A stretch of DNA of 64,000 nt from an uncultured Candidatus Saccharibacteria bacterium (GCA_927910745.1 CAKMNX010000026.1:7393-71392), one strand, 5' to 3'. Counted from the stretch's first letter, positions 8,725-18,752 are shown. The notes: a model not told the origin generated them from the letters alone. A program made the numbers and translations.

Positions 8725-11397
8725 GTGGTTAAAAATAATTTATCACATCGAGTTAGCGTCTACTCCAACCTTGCAGCCAAGCGCCGCACCAAAAAAGACG
8801 CCGAAGCCCGCCGCAGAGCGGAGTACTTGGCAAGCCTACCCAAGCAGCCTCTCAAACGGCTACTCTATCGCTTGCACCCACGCCGCGTGGCACAATTCTT
8901 ATTTAGCAAGCGTGGGGCTTATGCCATTCTCAAGGTAGTTGGCGGGTTTTTCCTCGTGCTCGCCCTTATTATCGCTGGGCTTTTCACTTACTACCGCAAA
9001 GACCTCGACGCAATTCGCCCAGGCGAGATAGACAAACGCGTCCAGACCACTGTTACCAAATACCTTGACCGTAGTGGCCAGCTCCTCTGGGAGGATAAAG
9101 GTAGTGGCGACTACAAGCTCGTGGTCGATGGCAACCAAATTAGCGACTACGTCAAGAAGGCAACAATCGCCGTGGAAGACCGTGATTTTTATAACCACCA
9201 CGGTATCAGTCTGGCTGGTATTTCTCGCGCGTTCCTGAGCAACTCGCAGGGTAATGCCGTGCAGGGTGGCTCAACACTGACACAGCAGCTCGTCAAGCAA
9301 GCCTTCTTCGAGAAGAGCGAAATCGAAAAACGCGGCCTCGATGGTATACCACGCAAGATCAAGGAGGTGATTCTCTCGATTGAGGTCGAGCGTATGTACA
9401 ACAAAGATCAAATCCTGAACCTCTACCTCAACGAAGCATCATACGGTGGCCGCCGTAATGGTGTTGAGTCGGCTGCGCGCACCTATTTCCAGAAACCAGC
9501 TAAGGATCTAACACTGGCCGAATCTGCACTGCTTGCCGGCATTCCTAACAGTCCTGGGCTCTACAACCCGTACAACACTGCTGGCAATACCGCTCTCATC
9601 GCTCGCCAACATAAGGTGCTTGATAGCATGGTAGAGATGAATTACATCACCAAAGCACAAGCCGCAGAAGCTAAGAAGGTCGCTGTTCTTGATACGATCA
9701 AGCCAATGGCAGACCAACTCGCCGATATCAAAGCACCGCACTTCGTCCTGATGGTGCGCGACCAGCTCGAAAAAGAGCTGGGTAAGTCAACAGTCGGCAA
9801 AGGCGGCCTTACCGTTACAACCACGCTTGACTCGACACTCCAAGGTAAGCTTGAAGGCCGAATGGAGAGCATGTTTAATGGCAAACTCACGAACTCTAAC
9901 TGTGGTAATACCAACTGTGCAACCTATGCTGGCTTCACTAATGGCGCAGCGGCGATCGAGGATAATAAATCTGGTCAGATCATAGCACTGGTTGGAAGTC
10001 GTGGCTTTAACCATGCTGGTTATGGACAAGACAATGCCGCCACTGCCTTTATCCAACCTGGTTCATCCATCAAGCCACTAGTCTACGCTCAGCTCTTCCA
10101 AAACAAGGGCAACGGCAAGACCAACTACGGGAGCGGCTCTGTCCTCTCCGACTCAAAGATTAGCTTTGGTAGCTGGACACCACAAAACGCTGATGGTAAG
10201 TTCCAAAACAACATTAACCTCCGCCAAGCTCTCGCTCGCTCACGCAACATCCCCGCCATCAAAGCTATGCAGGAGAACGAGCGCAATAGGCGCGGCAGCA
10301 CCTGGCAGACCATTCGCGAGATGGGCGACAGTGCTTACTGCACCCAGGGCGCAGATGCCCAAGCTGGCCTATCGAGCGCCATAGGTAGCTGTGGCACACG
10401 CCTCGTCGATCACGTTAATGCCATCGCATCTTTGGCACGGATGGGTACCTATACCCCGCAATCAACCGTTCTCAAAGTAACCAACAGTACTGGCCAAGTC
10501 CTTAAGCAATACACAGCCTCTACAAAGCAGGTGATCGATCAGCAAGCTGCCTACATCGTCAACGATATCCTGGGCGACTCCAGTGCACGGGCCAACCTCG
10601 GTGGCGGGCAAGATTACATGCCACAAATGAACCGCCTCAAGGCGAAGACTGCTGTCAAGACCGGTACATCAAACTCCGAGGTCAACGGCAAAGTGGTAGC
10701 AAAGGATATTTGGACAGTCGGCTATACCCCAGCACTATCAATGGCTGTTTGGCTGGGCAACTCTGATACGTCACCACTACGCAACGGTAACTCACTCATT
10801 CCCGCCATGCTGCTCGACTACACCATGGCCGATGCCACGCAATACTACGTTAGCCAAAACAAAGCGTCGTACAGCGATTGGTTCTCTGCACCGAGCGGCA
10901 TTCAGCGAATCAACAATGAAGTCTACCCATCGTATTACAATAAGAATTCTAACCGCAGCAGCAACACAATGTCATTCGATCGAGTATCTAAGAAAAAGGC
11001 CACAAACTGTACGCCAGAGTCAGCCCGCGTTGACATCCCTGTCACTCGGTCAAAGGACTCGTCAGGCAAAGAGACTGTTTCGGCTCAAGATGGCTATGAT
11101 GCCACCAGCAATGACGACACCCATCGCTGCACCGACTCCAAACCAAGTGTCTCCGTCGCCGTAAGCTCGAGTGGGCAATCGGCGACGGTATACTACCGCC
11201 AGGGCAGCCACCCACTCCAGCAGCTGGAGGTAAAGGTAGGCGACCAACTCGTTGGCACACGTCAGGTCAACAGCGATGGCGATACCAATGTCTCTATCCC
11301 CTCCTCTGCTGGCAAAAACTTCACTGTGACTGCCACACTGACAGACAGCGTATACTATAGCGACAAAAACACCGCTCACGGCCAGCGAACGAGCTAG
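8725..11397 (+). CDS. Class A penicillin-binding protein (PBP1A type)
   Basis: 890 residues. A basic cytoplasmic N-terminus (to ~72) precedes one membrane anchor (about 73-90). The glycosyltransferase-51 domain shows EDRDFYNHHG (catalytic Glu151) and GGSTLTQQLVKQ (~181-192). The transpeptidase domain shows SxxK (S447-S448-I-K450), SRN near 505 and KTG at 645-647. After ~780 a Ser/Thr-rich tail with a beta-sandwich-like module follows. It polymerises and crosslinks peptidoglycan outside the membrane. I chose GTG at 8725, with AGAGGA some 12 nt upstream and a TATAAT box near 8680; another start is possible. The upstream gene tyrS is divergent, and a terminator follows at 11428. Confidence 0.93.
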   Translation: MVKNNLSHRVSVYSNLAAKRRTKKDAEARRRAEYLASLPKQPLKRLLYRLHPRRVAQFLFSKRGAYAILKVVGGFFLVLALIIAGLFTYYRKDLDAIRPGEIDKRVQTTVTKYLDRSGQLLWEDKGSGDYKLVVDGNQISDYVKKATIAVEDRDFYNHHGISLAGISRAFLSNSQGNAVQGGSTLTQQLVKQAFFEKSEIEKRGLDGIPRKIKEVILSIEVERMYNKDQILNLYLNEASYGGRRNGVESAARTYFQKPAKDLTLAESALLAGIPNSPGLYNPYNTAGNTALIARQHKVLDSMVEMNYITKAQAAEAKKVAVLDTIKPMADQLADIKAPHFVLMVRDQLEKELGKSTVGKGGLTVTTTLDSTLQGKLEGRMESMFNGKLTNSNCGNTNCATYAGFTNGAAAIEDNKSGQIIALVGSRGFNHAGYGQDNAATAFIQPGSSIKPLVYAQLFQNKGNGKTNYGSGSVLSDSKISFGSWTPQNADGKFQNNINLRQALARSRNIPAIKAMQENERNRRGSTWQTIREMGDSAYCTQGADAQAGLSSAIGSCGTRLVDHVNAIASLARMGTYTPQSTVLKVTNSTGQVLKQYTASTKQVIDQQAAYIVNDILGDSSARANLGGGQDYMPQMNRLKAKTAVKTGTSNSEVNGKVVAKDIWTVGYTPALSMAVWLGNSDTSPLRNGNSLIPAMLLDYTMADATQYYVSQNKASYSDWFSAPSGIQRINNEVYPSYYNKNSNRSSNTMSFDRVSKKKATNCTPESARVDIPVTRSKDSSGKETVSAQDGYDATSNDDTHRCTDSKPSVSVAVSSSGQSATVYYRQGSHPLQQLEVKVGDQLVGTRQVNSDGDTNVSIPSSAGKNFTVTATLTDSVYYSDKNTAHGQRTS

Positions 11398-11427
11398 TGC
11401 ATCTTTAACAGAGAATAGTTATAATAC

Positions 11428-11453
11428 CCTGCACCTACAGCTGCAGGATTTTT
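11428..11453 (+). terminator. Intrinsic terminator after PBP1A
   Basis: CCTGCA pairs with TGCAGG across an 8-nt loop and is followed by ATTTTT, 30 bp after the stop codon. The remaining ~215 bp up to 11669 show nothing recognisable. Confidence 0.7.
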
Positions 11454-11669
11454 CATAATGGAGGATTTGTTGCTATGCTCAGAATTGCACTACCTTTGTT
11501 CGAGTAGCATGTAGTCACTTGCGGCATAAGACTTATTTTGCAATGAGGATACAGCGACTTGAGGTCTAAGATGAGAGTATGACGTGTCTAATATTGTGGT
11601 CCAGATATACCTCTAGCCTATTTGAGATACAGCCAAATTAGGATTCACAACCACATAAGAAAGTGAGGG

Positions 11670-12485
11670 CTATGCGGCAAACAATAAAGGCTCCACCACC
11701 CTCACCAACTGCCGATGTAGCTCCGGCGCTCCCGCCAGCCAGGTAAAGTTCTCGTGAGAGCGATTCAGGGCGTCGTGGTAATCCATGGGGTTACCAGCAA
11801 TATCGGTATAGACGCCGCCTGCTTCCTCAATAATGATCTGCTGCGCGACGTTGTCCCAGATCTTGCTCGTTTGATTGGCGCAGACACCATAGGCACCCTT
11901 CGCAACCATTGCTTGGTCGAAAGCACTGTTGGAGGAGCGGAGATTACGGATCGAGAGGATGATGGTACCAAGTAGCTCAGCTTCGCGCTTTGTCCGGGCT
12001 GGATCCTCAGGGTGACCATCAATACCATACGCGACGAGACTATTAGTAAGGTCGGCTTCTCGTGAGACATGGATTTTCTGGCCATTACACCAGGCACCCG
12101 CACCCTTAGTCGCAACGTAGAGCTCGCCAAAGGCAGGCAAGGCTATTCCACCAGCCACTGGTGTGTCGTGATCGAGCAACCCAAGCATAATGCCATACTG
12201 TGGCAGCCCCGCCGCGAAGTTACTCGTCCCATCGATCGGGTCAACCACCCAGGTGTAACGCGACCCGTTATCGACACAGCCCAGCTCTTCGTCGATAACA
12301 TTATGATCAGGGTATGCTGTGCGGATTGCATCCGTCAGGAAATGACCGATCTCCAGGTCGGTCTCTGTCAGGACTTGATTGCGATCTCCCGCCTTGACCG
12401 AATGAGAGAGGTTGCCAAAGTTCGCGACTGCAATCTTCGCGGCGGCGGTGAGAGTGGTAGTGAGAAAATTGTGATAGTTATGCAT
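11670..12485 (-). CDS. Inositol monophosphatase family protein
   Basis: The start is taken at 12485 (MHNYHNF), because AGGGGAAG sits about 7 nt upstream; an ATG 18 nt earlier would place that site inside the gene. The ~271-residue product has the family's metal-binding motifs: NQVLTETD, the DEE of NVIDEELG, WVVDPIDGTSNF near residues 78-89, and the C-terminal WDNVAQQIIIEEAGG. Such Li-sensitive, Mg-dependent phosphatases hydrolyse inositol phosphates, 3'-phosphoadenosine phosphates (CysQ) or fructose-1,6-bisphosphate; the substrate cannot be read from the sequence. It is the last gene of the leftward run from clpC, 58 bp after the PIN-TRAM gene. Confidence 0.85.
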   Translation of the reverse strand: MHNYHNFLTTTLTAAAKIAVANFGNLSHSVKAGDRNQVLTETDLEIGHFLTDAIRTAYPDHNVIDEELGCVDNGSRYTWVVDPIDGTSNFAAGLPQYGIMLGLLDHDTPVAGGIALPAFGELYVATKGAGAWCNGQKIHVSREADLTNSLVAYGIDGHPEDPARTKREAELLGTIILSIRNLRSSNSAFDQAMVAKGAYGVCANQTSKIWDNVAQQIIIEEAGGVYTDIAGNPMDYHDALNRSHENFTWLAGAPELHRQLVRVVEPLLFAA

Positions 12486-12543
12486 AATTGCTTCCCCTTT
12501 CATGGCATTACTACCATCAGTATAGCACCCTGAGAATCACGTA

Positions 12544-13776
12544 TCAAAAATTAAACAATATCTCTTTACGGTCCGCTAGCTTCGCAACAACGCTAATCCG
12601 TCTGCTTTTTACCAAATCAAGCAGCGCTGCTTCGTGGTCAACACGGCGACGTGATGATGAGCGAGTGGTTCGTTTCTTGGAGGGAGCTTGCGTGGCTACC
12701 TGTGGGGTGCGGCTCGCTGTCGATTGCTTGGTATGCCTGGATTGAGAGGATGAAGCAGCCTGCGGAGACTTCGGAATTGTAGCGGCTCGCGCACGAGAGG
12801 TACGCTTGGCTAGCTGCTTTGATTGTGGTTGCTCTGCTGGCTTTGTTTTCTCATGAGCCACACGCGCCGTTCGCTGGGGCTGGCTTGAGGCTGGCTGGTC
12901 ATTTTTCTTATCTGTTTTTTCTGCTGGAGCTGTGGTAGCGCGAGTCCGCGCTGGTTGGCGAGAGCGCGAAGTCTTTGCTGGTTTGGGCTGAGTAGATGGT
13001 TGAGTAGCCGACTCTTCTTGCGCTACTGCTTTTCCTGATGATGCTTCAGCTGAGCGCGCTTTGGCTGGCTGAACTACTGGCTTTTTGACGAGCTTGGCAA
13101 AGATCATCTTACCTGCAGCGGTCTGAAGATTGCGAATAATCTCCACTTCGCAGGTGCGGCCCAGCTGGCTGCTGGCTTGCTCCACGACCACCATTGTGCC
13201 ATCAGGTAAGTGCCCCACCGCCTGATGGGCGTCCTGCCCCTTCTGGAGGAGCGCTAGCGTCAGGTGCTCGCCAGGCAAATGCGCCATCCGGATGCTCTGC
13301 GCCAGCTCATTGATATTGAGCACGCCAATCCCCTCCACAGCGGCAACTTTGTTGAGATTATAATCAATCGTGAGCAGCCATGCACTATGTTGCTTGGCCA
13401 GGCTCAGCAGCCGCTCGTCAACTCCCTCACGTGCTTTGCTGCCATCCTGCAAGAGCTCTACCTCAACTTCGTCCATCGCCTGCAGCTCCGTCACGACGTC
13501 GAGGCCATAGCGCGCACGAGCTCGCTTGTCGCTGTCGGCATGATCTGCCAAAAATTGCAGCTCGCCCACCACGCTCCGTGGGATCACCAGCGTGTCTCCT
13601 ATAAATCCTGTTTTGGCAACGGCCGTAATTCGGCCATCCATCAGCACCGACGTATCGACTAGCAGTGCTCGCCCCTTCGTCTTGAGCGTGTTACGCGGCA
13701 GCCGAGCCAGGAGATAACTGACTTCGCCAAGGATAATAAGTGTGATGATAAGCAACACAAGAGTAGATAATTGCAT
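12544..13776 (-). CDS. Membrane-anchored PIN-TRAM protein (YacL-like) with basic tail
   Basis: 410 residues with an AAGGAACAAC-ATG start. One membrane segment at residues 3-22 is followed by a PIN ribonuclease-like domain: LLVDTSVLMDGRI near 38, VIPRSVVGELQFLAD, RARYGLDVV, DERLLSLAKQ and LTIDYNLNKVAAVEGI carry the expected acidic residues. A TRAM RNA-binding domain (about 170-235) follows with DGTMVVVEQASSQLGR. This matches the YacL family of PIN-TRAM proteins. The last ~165 residues are a low-complexity tail of Ala, Ser, Thr, Arg, Lys, Gln and Pro (many SRSRQ, TRAR and KPA units) not part of the usual family and perhaps nucleic-acid binding. It starts 13 bp after radA, in one operon. Target RNA is unknown. 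Confidence 0.85.
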   Translation of the reverse strand: MQLSTLVLLIITLIILGEVSYLLARLPRNTLKTKGRALLVDTSVLMDGRITAVAKTGFIGDTLVIPRSVVGELQFLADHADSDKRARARYGLDVVTELQAMDEVEVELLQDGSKAREGVDERLLSLAKQHSAWLLTIDYNLNKVAAVEGIGVLNINELAQSIRMAHLPGEHLTLALLQKGQDAHQAVGHLPDGTMVVVEQASSQLGRTCEVEIIRNLQTAAGKMIFAKLVKKPVVQPAKARSAEASSGKAVAQEESATQPSTQPKPAKTSRSRQPARTRATTAPAEKTDKKNDQPASSQPQRTARVAHEKTKPAEQPQSKQLAKRTSRARAATIPKSPQAASSSQSRHTKQSTASRTPQVATQAPSKKRTTRSSSRRRVDHEAALLDLVKSRRISVVAKLADRKEILFNF

Positions 13777-13789
13777 GTTGTTCCTTTTG

Positions 13790-15148
13790 TTATGTTTTTA
13801 GATAGGTAATGAGTGCACTGCGGATATCGCGCACGTCATGGATAAAGGGCATCTTGAGGTCGGAATGCGGGGCAATCGCTTTGGTGAAGCCGAGTTTTTG
13901 CGCCTCAGTAATGCGCCGCTCAGCCGCTTGGGCACTGCGCACTTCACCGCCAAGGCCCACCTCGCCAAACACTACTACGCCATCATCAAGGCGTCGGCCA
14001 GCAGCAGCACTAGCAATTGCCATGACAACGGCTAAGTCGGCCGCCCGATCAGCCAGTTTGAGTCCACCGACAACGTTGATGTAGATATCTTTATCGGATA
14101 ATTGCAATTTGGTGCGCCGCTCGAGGACAGCGATCAAAAGGTTGAGTCGGTTGAGGTCAAATCCGCTGGCTGTCCTCTTAGGATACCCGAAATGGGTTGG
14201 ATTGACAAGTGCTTGGATCTCGACAAGGATAGGGCGGTTACCCTCGAGGGTAGCAAGCACTACTGAGCCATCAGCATTTTGGCGTTCGGCAAGCAGCGCA
14301 GCTGAGGGGTTCTCTACAACTGTCAAGCCACGCTCACCCATAGCAAAAATCGCCGCTTCATTCGTGCTACCATAGCGGTTCTTGATGGCCCGCACCACCT
14401 TAAAGCCACCGTAGCGATCGCCCTCAAACTGCAGCACCACATCCACGAGATGCTCAAGTACCTTGGGCCCCGCAATCGACCCTTCCTTCGTCACATGGCC
14501 CACCAGCACTACCGCCGTCCCTGATTGCTTGGCCGCTTGAATGATAACGTTGCTGGCGTTAGTAATCTGGCTTACAGTGCCTGGTGCACTGGTGATCTCA
14601 GCCAGGCTCAGTGTCTGAATCGAATCGACAATTACCAGCTGGTATTGGCCGGTACGGATGGTAGCCGCAATATCATCAGCACTTGTGCTCGCTGCAAACG
14701 ACAATGCCTCGTGCTGGTCGGCACCCAGTCGCGTCGCCCGCAGCGTCACCTGCCCAGCCGACTCCTCACCACTGATATAGAGCACTGCTTGCTGCCGAGC
14801 AACCGCATGCGCGACCTGGAGCAAGAGAGTGCTCTTTCCCATGCCTGGTTGCCCCGCCAGAAGAAGTACACCACCAGGCAAAATACCACCACCTAGCACT
14901 ACATCAAGATCAGCAATACCCGTTGCAAGTCGTGCCGCCGGCTCATCCTGGCTTGCAGCGGCGGTAATTGGCCGCGGCTGTAGCAACGTACCCTGGCTAG
15001 CGCTGCGTGCCACGGCCGATTTACCCACCGGGGCTGGTGCTTGCTCAATGAGGCTATTCCATTGGCCACATTGTTCACACTTACCGGTCCATTTTGGTGA
15101 GCGCGCACCACACTGCTGGCAGACAAATATCGTGCGGGCTCGTGCCAT
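13790..15148 (-). CDS. radA: DNA repair protein RadA (Sms)
   Basis: 452 residues, a normal length. An N-terminal four-Cys zinc finger (CQQCG at 9-13, CEQCG at 24-28) precedes the RecA-like ATPase with Walker A GQPGMGKST and Walker B LVIVDSIQTL; the RadA-specific KNRYG motif follows, and the Lon-protease-like C-terminal domain ends the protein (LSDKDIYINVVGGLKL, DLAVVMAIASA). RadA drives branch migration of recombination intermediates and helps natural transformation, which fits the type IV pilus genes in this window. Its ATG overlaps the stop of the upstream HExxH gene (TAATG), indicating coupled translation. Confidence 0.95.
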   Translation of the reverse strand: MARARTIFVCQQCGARSPKWTGKCEQCGQWNSLIEQAPAPVGKSAVARSASQGTLLQPRPITAAASQDEPAARLATGIADLDVVLGGGILPGGVLLLAGQPGMGKSTLLLQVAHAVARQQAVLYISGEESAGQVTLRATRLGADQHEALSFAASTSADDIAATIRTGQYQLVIVDSIQTLSLAEITSAPGTVSQITNASNVIIQAAKQSGTAVVLVGHVTKEGSIAGPKVLEHLVDVVLQFEGDRYGGFKVVRAIKNRYGSTNEAAIFAMGERGLTVVENPSAALLAERQNADGSVVLATLEGNRPILVEIQALVNPTHFGYPKRTASGFDLNRLNLLIAVLERRTKLQLSDKDIYINVVGGLKLADRAADLAVVMAIASAAAGRRLDDGVVVFGEVGLGGEVRSAQAAERRITEAQKLGFTKAIAPHSDLKMPFIHDVRDIRSALITYLKT

Positions 15149-16146
15149 TACACCTGCTCCTTGGGCTGCTCAATGCCATTGATGCTTTGGTTCAGCTCAT
15201 TGGCGCGTACTGACAAGGCATTGAGCCGAGTGATCTTCGCATTATATATCTCAACGCGCTGATTAATCGCTAGGCGCTGTGCCTCAAGCGCTCGCTGACG
15301 TGCCAAGAGCTTCTTACGTGCTGCCTGGAATGATGCATCATCGCGAAAGCCGCCATTTTGGGCTCTCGCATTAAACACCTTAATGTCAGCCGACAGCTGC
15401 TCAGCCATCTCTTTGTACTGTGCTTGGTCAGTGGGGAGCTGGGTAGCTTCTTGGTTGATTGCCTTGCTGAGCGCTTTGGCTTCTTGATCGACTTTGTCAA
15501 AGACAGCTTGGTAAGCATCACTGCGTGCGACAATCGCCGCACGGTTACGAAAATACCGACCATAGTGCTGCTCTAACTCGCTGCTGATTGTACCAATCTG
15601 CGTGCCAATAATAGAATGAAGCTCATTATTGCGCTCGCCTGGTTCGGCCTGGTCATAATACTTCACCATTGAGGCAATGACCGGATTGGTCTTGATCTTG
15701 GCGTACTCTGCTTCGATAAGCTTGTCAATCCGCTGTCGCTCGCTTGGGCTAAGCCGCTCATACGCAGCGTGCAAGAGCTCGTGTGCTGTCGTGACGGGTT
15801 CGGCGTTAGTCAGTTCTTGATTCTGCACATTGTAGACGTAAATCCGGCGCAGGTGGTAGCAGCCAAGGATAGCTGCTGTGCGCTCTGTCGATTTGCAGCT
15901 TTTGTTAAACTCGGCCTTGTCCTGTAATTGTGGCTGACTCGCATAGAGCAGCTGCCGACCTTTATCGGTCAGCTCAAGCTGGTCAATCACCGCTTGCATT
16001 GCACTATCGGGCTGGTACCGGCTCGCCACTGCGGCATCGTAGAGCTCTGGGCCATAGGTCAGCCCAGCCCAAGCCATGCCGCCGATCATCACTAGGCCGA
16101 CCAGTGTTGAGAGGAGGCGCTTAGGCCTTTTCGCTACGTGCGTCAA
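15148..16146 (-). CDS. Membrane-anchored protein with HExxH motif
   Basis: 332 residues. The TTG start at 16146 is supported by AGGGGAG 7 nt upstream, inside the end of clpC, with which it overlaps 26 bp. A basic N-terminus and a membrane anchor (about 10-28) are followed by an extracytoplasmic part. There, TTAHELLHAAYERL (~120) gives a zincin-type HExxH, with Glu residues some 20 positions later (IEAEYAKI) that could be the third ligand. The C-terminal 130 residues form coiled coil rich in Ala, Gln, Lys and Glu. I do not recognise the family; the motif suggests a surface metallopeptidase, possibly acting on misfolded envelope proteins given its place between clpC and radA. The function is inference. 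Confidence 0.7.
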   Translation of the reverse strand: MTHVAKRPKRLLSTLVGLVMIGGMAWAGLTYGPELYDAAVASRYQPDSAMQAVIDQLELTDKGRQLLYASQPQLQDKAEFNKSCKSTERTAAILGCYHLRRIYVYNVQNQELTNAEPVTTAHELLHAAYERLSPSERQRIDKLIEAEYAKIKTNPVIASMVKYYDQAEPGERNNELHSIIGTQIGTISSELEQHYGRYFRNRAAIVARSDAYQAVFDKVDQEAKALSKAINQEATQLPTDQAQYKEMAEQLSADIKVFNARAQNGGFRDDASFQAARKKLLARQRALEAQRLAINQRVEIYNAKITRLNALSVRANELNQSINGIEQPKEQV

Positions 16147-18610
16147 TCGTCAGCTCCCCTTTTCGTACTCCAACTGTCAAGACCGACCCTTTGGCGTAGT
16201 GACGGGCCAAGATCCCCTCCGCAAGGCGGTGCTCCAGCTCATCCTCAATCGTGCGCCGCAGCGGCCGCGCCCCAAAGGTGCGGCTATAGCCCTGAGCAAT
16301 CAACCGTCGCTTTGCCGCTGGCAACACCTTGACGGCGAGACTCTGGCGCGCCAAACGCCGATTGAGCTCAGCAATCTGCAAGTCGAATATCTTCCCAACC
16401 TCTGGTTTGGTGAGCGGGCGGAAGGTGATGATCGCATCAAACCGATTGATTAGCTCCGGCCGCATGAATCGCTCCAGTGCCTCGCGTGTATACGACTCAT
16501 TGCGTCGCTGCTGCTGCGCCGTATCGTCCTCGTCGGCCAGTTTGGCCTGGAAGCCGAGGCTGCGATTGTGCTGCATCTTATCTGCACCGAGATTGCTGGT
16601 AAGAATGATGATCGTGTTACGGAAGCTCACAACACGGCCAGTCGAGTCAGTCAGTGTGCCATCTTCAAGGAGCTGCAGCAACATCTGGAAGATATCGGGG
16701 TGAGCCTTTTCAATTTCATCAAACAACACCACACTATAGGGTTGACGCCGCACCTTATCTGTCAATTTGCCGCCATCGTCGTAGCCTACATAGCCAGCAG
16801 GCGCACCAACAAGTCGGCTCGCGGTATGCTTCTCACCAAACTCACTCATATCGATCTTAATCAGCGCGTCGTCTGAGCCGAATACCTCACGAGCAAGCAC
16901 GCGCGCCAGCTCGGTTTTGCCGACACCAGTTGGCCCCATAAAGACAAAACTACCGATCGGCCGCTGGCTGCTCGCCACCCCACTACGACTACGCCGAATA
17001 GCACGAGCAACTTTGCCGACCGCTTCTTCCTGGCCAATCAGATATTTGCCAAGGTGTTTCTCAAGATTACGCAGGAGCTTCGCCTCACTTGTGCGGACTT
17101 TCTCAACTGGGATGTGTGTCATCACAGCAATGGCATGAGCAATATTATCCTCGGTGAGCACCAGTGGAGTTTTGCGGCTTTGCTCGCGGCGGGCCTGCTG
17201 AAGCTGGTCGGTCAATTGGCTAATGCGCTGCTTATAGAGCGCAGCACGCTCGTAGTCTTCTGCCGCCACGGCGTCTTCCATCTTCTCATTGAGCGCCTTG
17301 AGCTCGCGGACATACTCACGCTGCTTGCTTGGCTTGTGCCCCTTCTTGACGCGCACTAGCGCCGCTGCTTCGTCGATGACGTCAATCGCCTTATCAGGCA
17401 TAAAGCGATCAGCTACATAGCGGTCACTCATATACACTGCTGACTCGATCACATCATCGCTAATCTTCACCCCGTGATGTTTCTCATAGTAGCTGCGCAA
17501 TCCCTTGAGGATTGCTACCGTATCCTTCACGCTTGGCTCCTTAACGAGCACTGTCTGGAAGCGACGCTCCAGTGCGCTGTCTTTCTCGATATGCTTGCGA
17601 TATTCCTCCAGCGTCGTCGCACCGATGAGGTGCAACTCACCTCGGGCTAGCGCCGGCTTGAGGATATTAGCTGCGTCCATTGCTCCGCCCTCTGCTGAGC
17701 CAGCTCCTACAAGCATGTGTAATTCATCGATGAAGGCAATGATATTGCCCTGCTTGGTAATCTCGCGGATCAGTGCCGTCAGCCGCTCCTCGAACTGCCC
17801 ACGGTACTTAGTACCAGCCACAATTGCCGTCATATCGAGCATAACCACCCGCTTGTCGAGTAGATTATCTGGCACATCCTCGCGGACAATCCGCTGCGCC
17901 AGGCCTTCAACGATGGCCGTTTTGCCCACCCCTGGTTCACCCAGCAAGACAGGGTTGTTCTTGGTGCGACGGCTGAGGATCGTCACAAGGCGTTCGGTCT
18001 CGCGCGCCCGCCCCACCACAGCATCTAGCTCGCCATCGGCCGCTTTGGCCGTGAGGTCAGTGCTGTATTTGCTCAGGGCACTGCCACCGCGCGGCATTGG
18101 CCGCCGCTTCGTGTCGGTGCGGGTGCTCGTGCCACCGTGGCTCTCTTCGCGCATATCATCAAAGTGGGCTTCGAGGTTGCGGACGATTGCCTCAGTATCT
18201 GCCCCCATTTCGCGTAGCAGTACGGTTGCGCGGGCGTTATTTTGCTTGAGCAAGCTATAGAGAATATGCTCCGTACCAAGCTCATCATGCTCATACTCCT
18301 TCGCAATTTCCCAGCCCATCCGGAGTGTCAATAGAGCCGTCTCAGACAGGCCAGTTGCCCCGCCAGTCCGCACCGTAATACTCTTGAGCGGCTGCAGGTG
18401 AAGCGAGTCCTCCGCCCGGCGCAGCGTAATGCCAGCATCGGCCAGCACCTTGGTGCCGAGGCTAGCGCTTTGGCTCAGGATGCCAAGGAGCAGGTGTTCG
18501 GTACCAATATAAGGGTTGCCATATCCACGAGCAATTGCATCAGCATACTGGACACTCAGGCGAGCATCGTCACTCAAATGACTAATAAAATCTGCAAAAT
18601 CATCTTCCAT
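16121..18610 (-). CDS. clpC: ATP-dependent chaperone ClpC
   Basis: I place the start at 18610 (MEDDFADF), because GGAGGAC lies just upstream and the promoter -10 is at 18651-18656; a longer frame from 18679 would begin inside the -35 box. The 829-residue protein has two N-terminal Clp repeats (to ~145), AAA+ domain 1 (GEPGVGKTA), a middle domain with a UVR-like motif ([20 protein letters not shown]), AAA+ domain 2 (GPTGVGKTE) and the C-terminal D2-small domain. ClpC unfolds substrates for the ClpP peptidase. CIRCE overlaps its promoter, so HrcA heat-shock control is expected. It heads the run clpC, HExxH protein, radA, PIN-TRAM, inositol-phosphatase-like. Confidence 0.95.
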   Translation of the reverse strand: MEDDFADFISHLSDDARLSVQYADAIARGYGNPYIGTEHLLLGILSQSASLGTKVLADAGITLRRAEDSLHLQPLKSITVRTGGATGLSETALLTLRMGWEIAKEYEHDELGTEHILYSLLKQNNARATVLLREMGADTEAIVRNLEAHFDDMREESHGGTSTRTDTKRRPMPRGGSALSKYSTDLTAKAADGELDAVVGRARETERLVTILSRRTKNNPVLLGEPGVGKTAIVEGLAQRIVREDVPDNLLDKRVVMLDMTAIVAGTKYRGQFEERLTALIREITKQGNIIAFIDELHMLVGAGSAEGGAMDAANILKPALARGELHLIGATTLEEYRKHIEKDSALERRFQTVLVKEPSVKDTVAILKGLRSYYEKHHGVKISDDVIESAVYMSDRYVADRFMPDKAIDVIDEAAALVRVKKGHKPSKQREYVRELKALNEKMEDAVAAEDYERAALYKQRISQLTDQLQQARREQSRKTPLVLTEDNIAHAIAVMTHIPVEKVRTSEAKLLRNLEKHLGKYLIGQEEAVGKVARAIRRSRSGVASSQRPIGSFVFMGPTGVGKTELARVLAREVFGSDDALIKIDMSEFGEKHTASRLVGAPAGYVGYDDGGKLTDKVRRQPYSVVLFDEIEKAHPDIFQMLLQLLEDGTLTDSTGRVVSFRNTIIILTSNLGADKMQHNRSLGFQAKLADEDDTAQQQRRNESYTREALERFMRPELINRFDAIITFRPLTKPEVGKIFDLQIAELNRRLARQSLAVKVLPAAKRRLIAQGYSRTFGARPLRRTIEDELEHRLAEGILARHYAKGSVLTVGVRKGELTIDARSEKA

Positions 18611-18650
18611 GTCGTCCTCCAAAATCTGTGGCCAAAAAGCCACCCTACTC

Positions 18651-18679
18651 AGTATACGCTGCTCATTAGCACTCGTCAA
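18651..18679 (-). promoter_or_regulatory. sigma70 promoter of clpC
   Basis: On the minus strand TTGACG (18679-18674), a 17-nt spacer and TATACT (18656-18651) form a near-consensus promoter. The start codon is about 40 nt downstream, leaving room for the GGAGG site. Confidence 0.9.
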
Positions 18680-18692
18680 GGTGGAGTGCTAA
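18666..18692. promoter_or_regulatory. CIRCE operator (HrcA binding site)
   Basis: TTAGCACTC, nine bases, GAGTGCTAA: a perfect match to the CIRCE consensus. It covers the -35 box and part of the spacer of the clpC promoter, so bound HrcA would block RNA polymerase. Confidence 0.95.
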
Positions 18693-18698
18693 TAATCC

Positions 18699-18730
18699 AC
18701 AAAACCCTGCTCTATCATGAGCAGGGTTAG
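18699..18730 (-). terminator. Intrinsic terminator of nusA
   Basis: A perfect 10-bp stem (AACCCTGCTC/GAGCAGGGTT) with a 6-nt loop is followed, on the minus strand, by TT and a further G. It separates nusA from the clpC promoter. Confidence 0.85.
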
Positions 18731-18752
18731 CGTGTCGCAGCGCTTTGCAATT

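Noticed and set aside
18611..18679. Extended N-terminus of ClpC from 18679
   Set aside because: It would start within the -35 box and precede the Shine-Dalgarno for ATG 18610.
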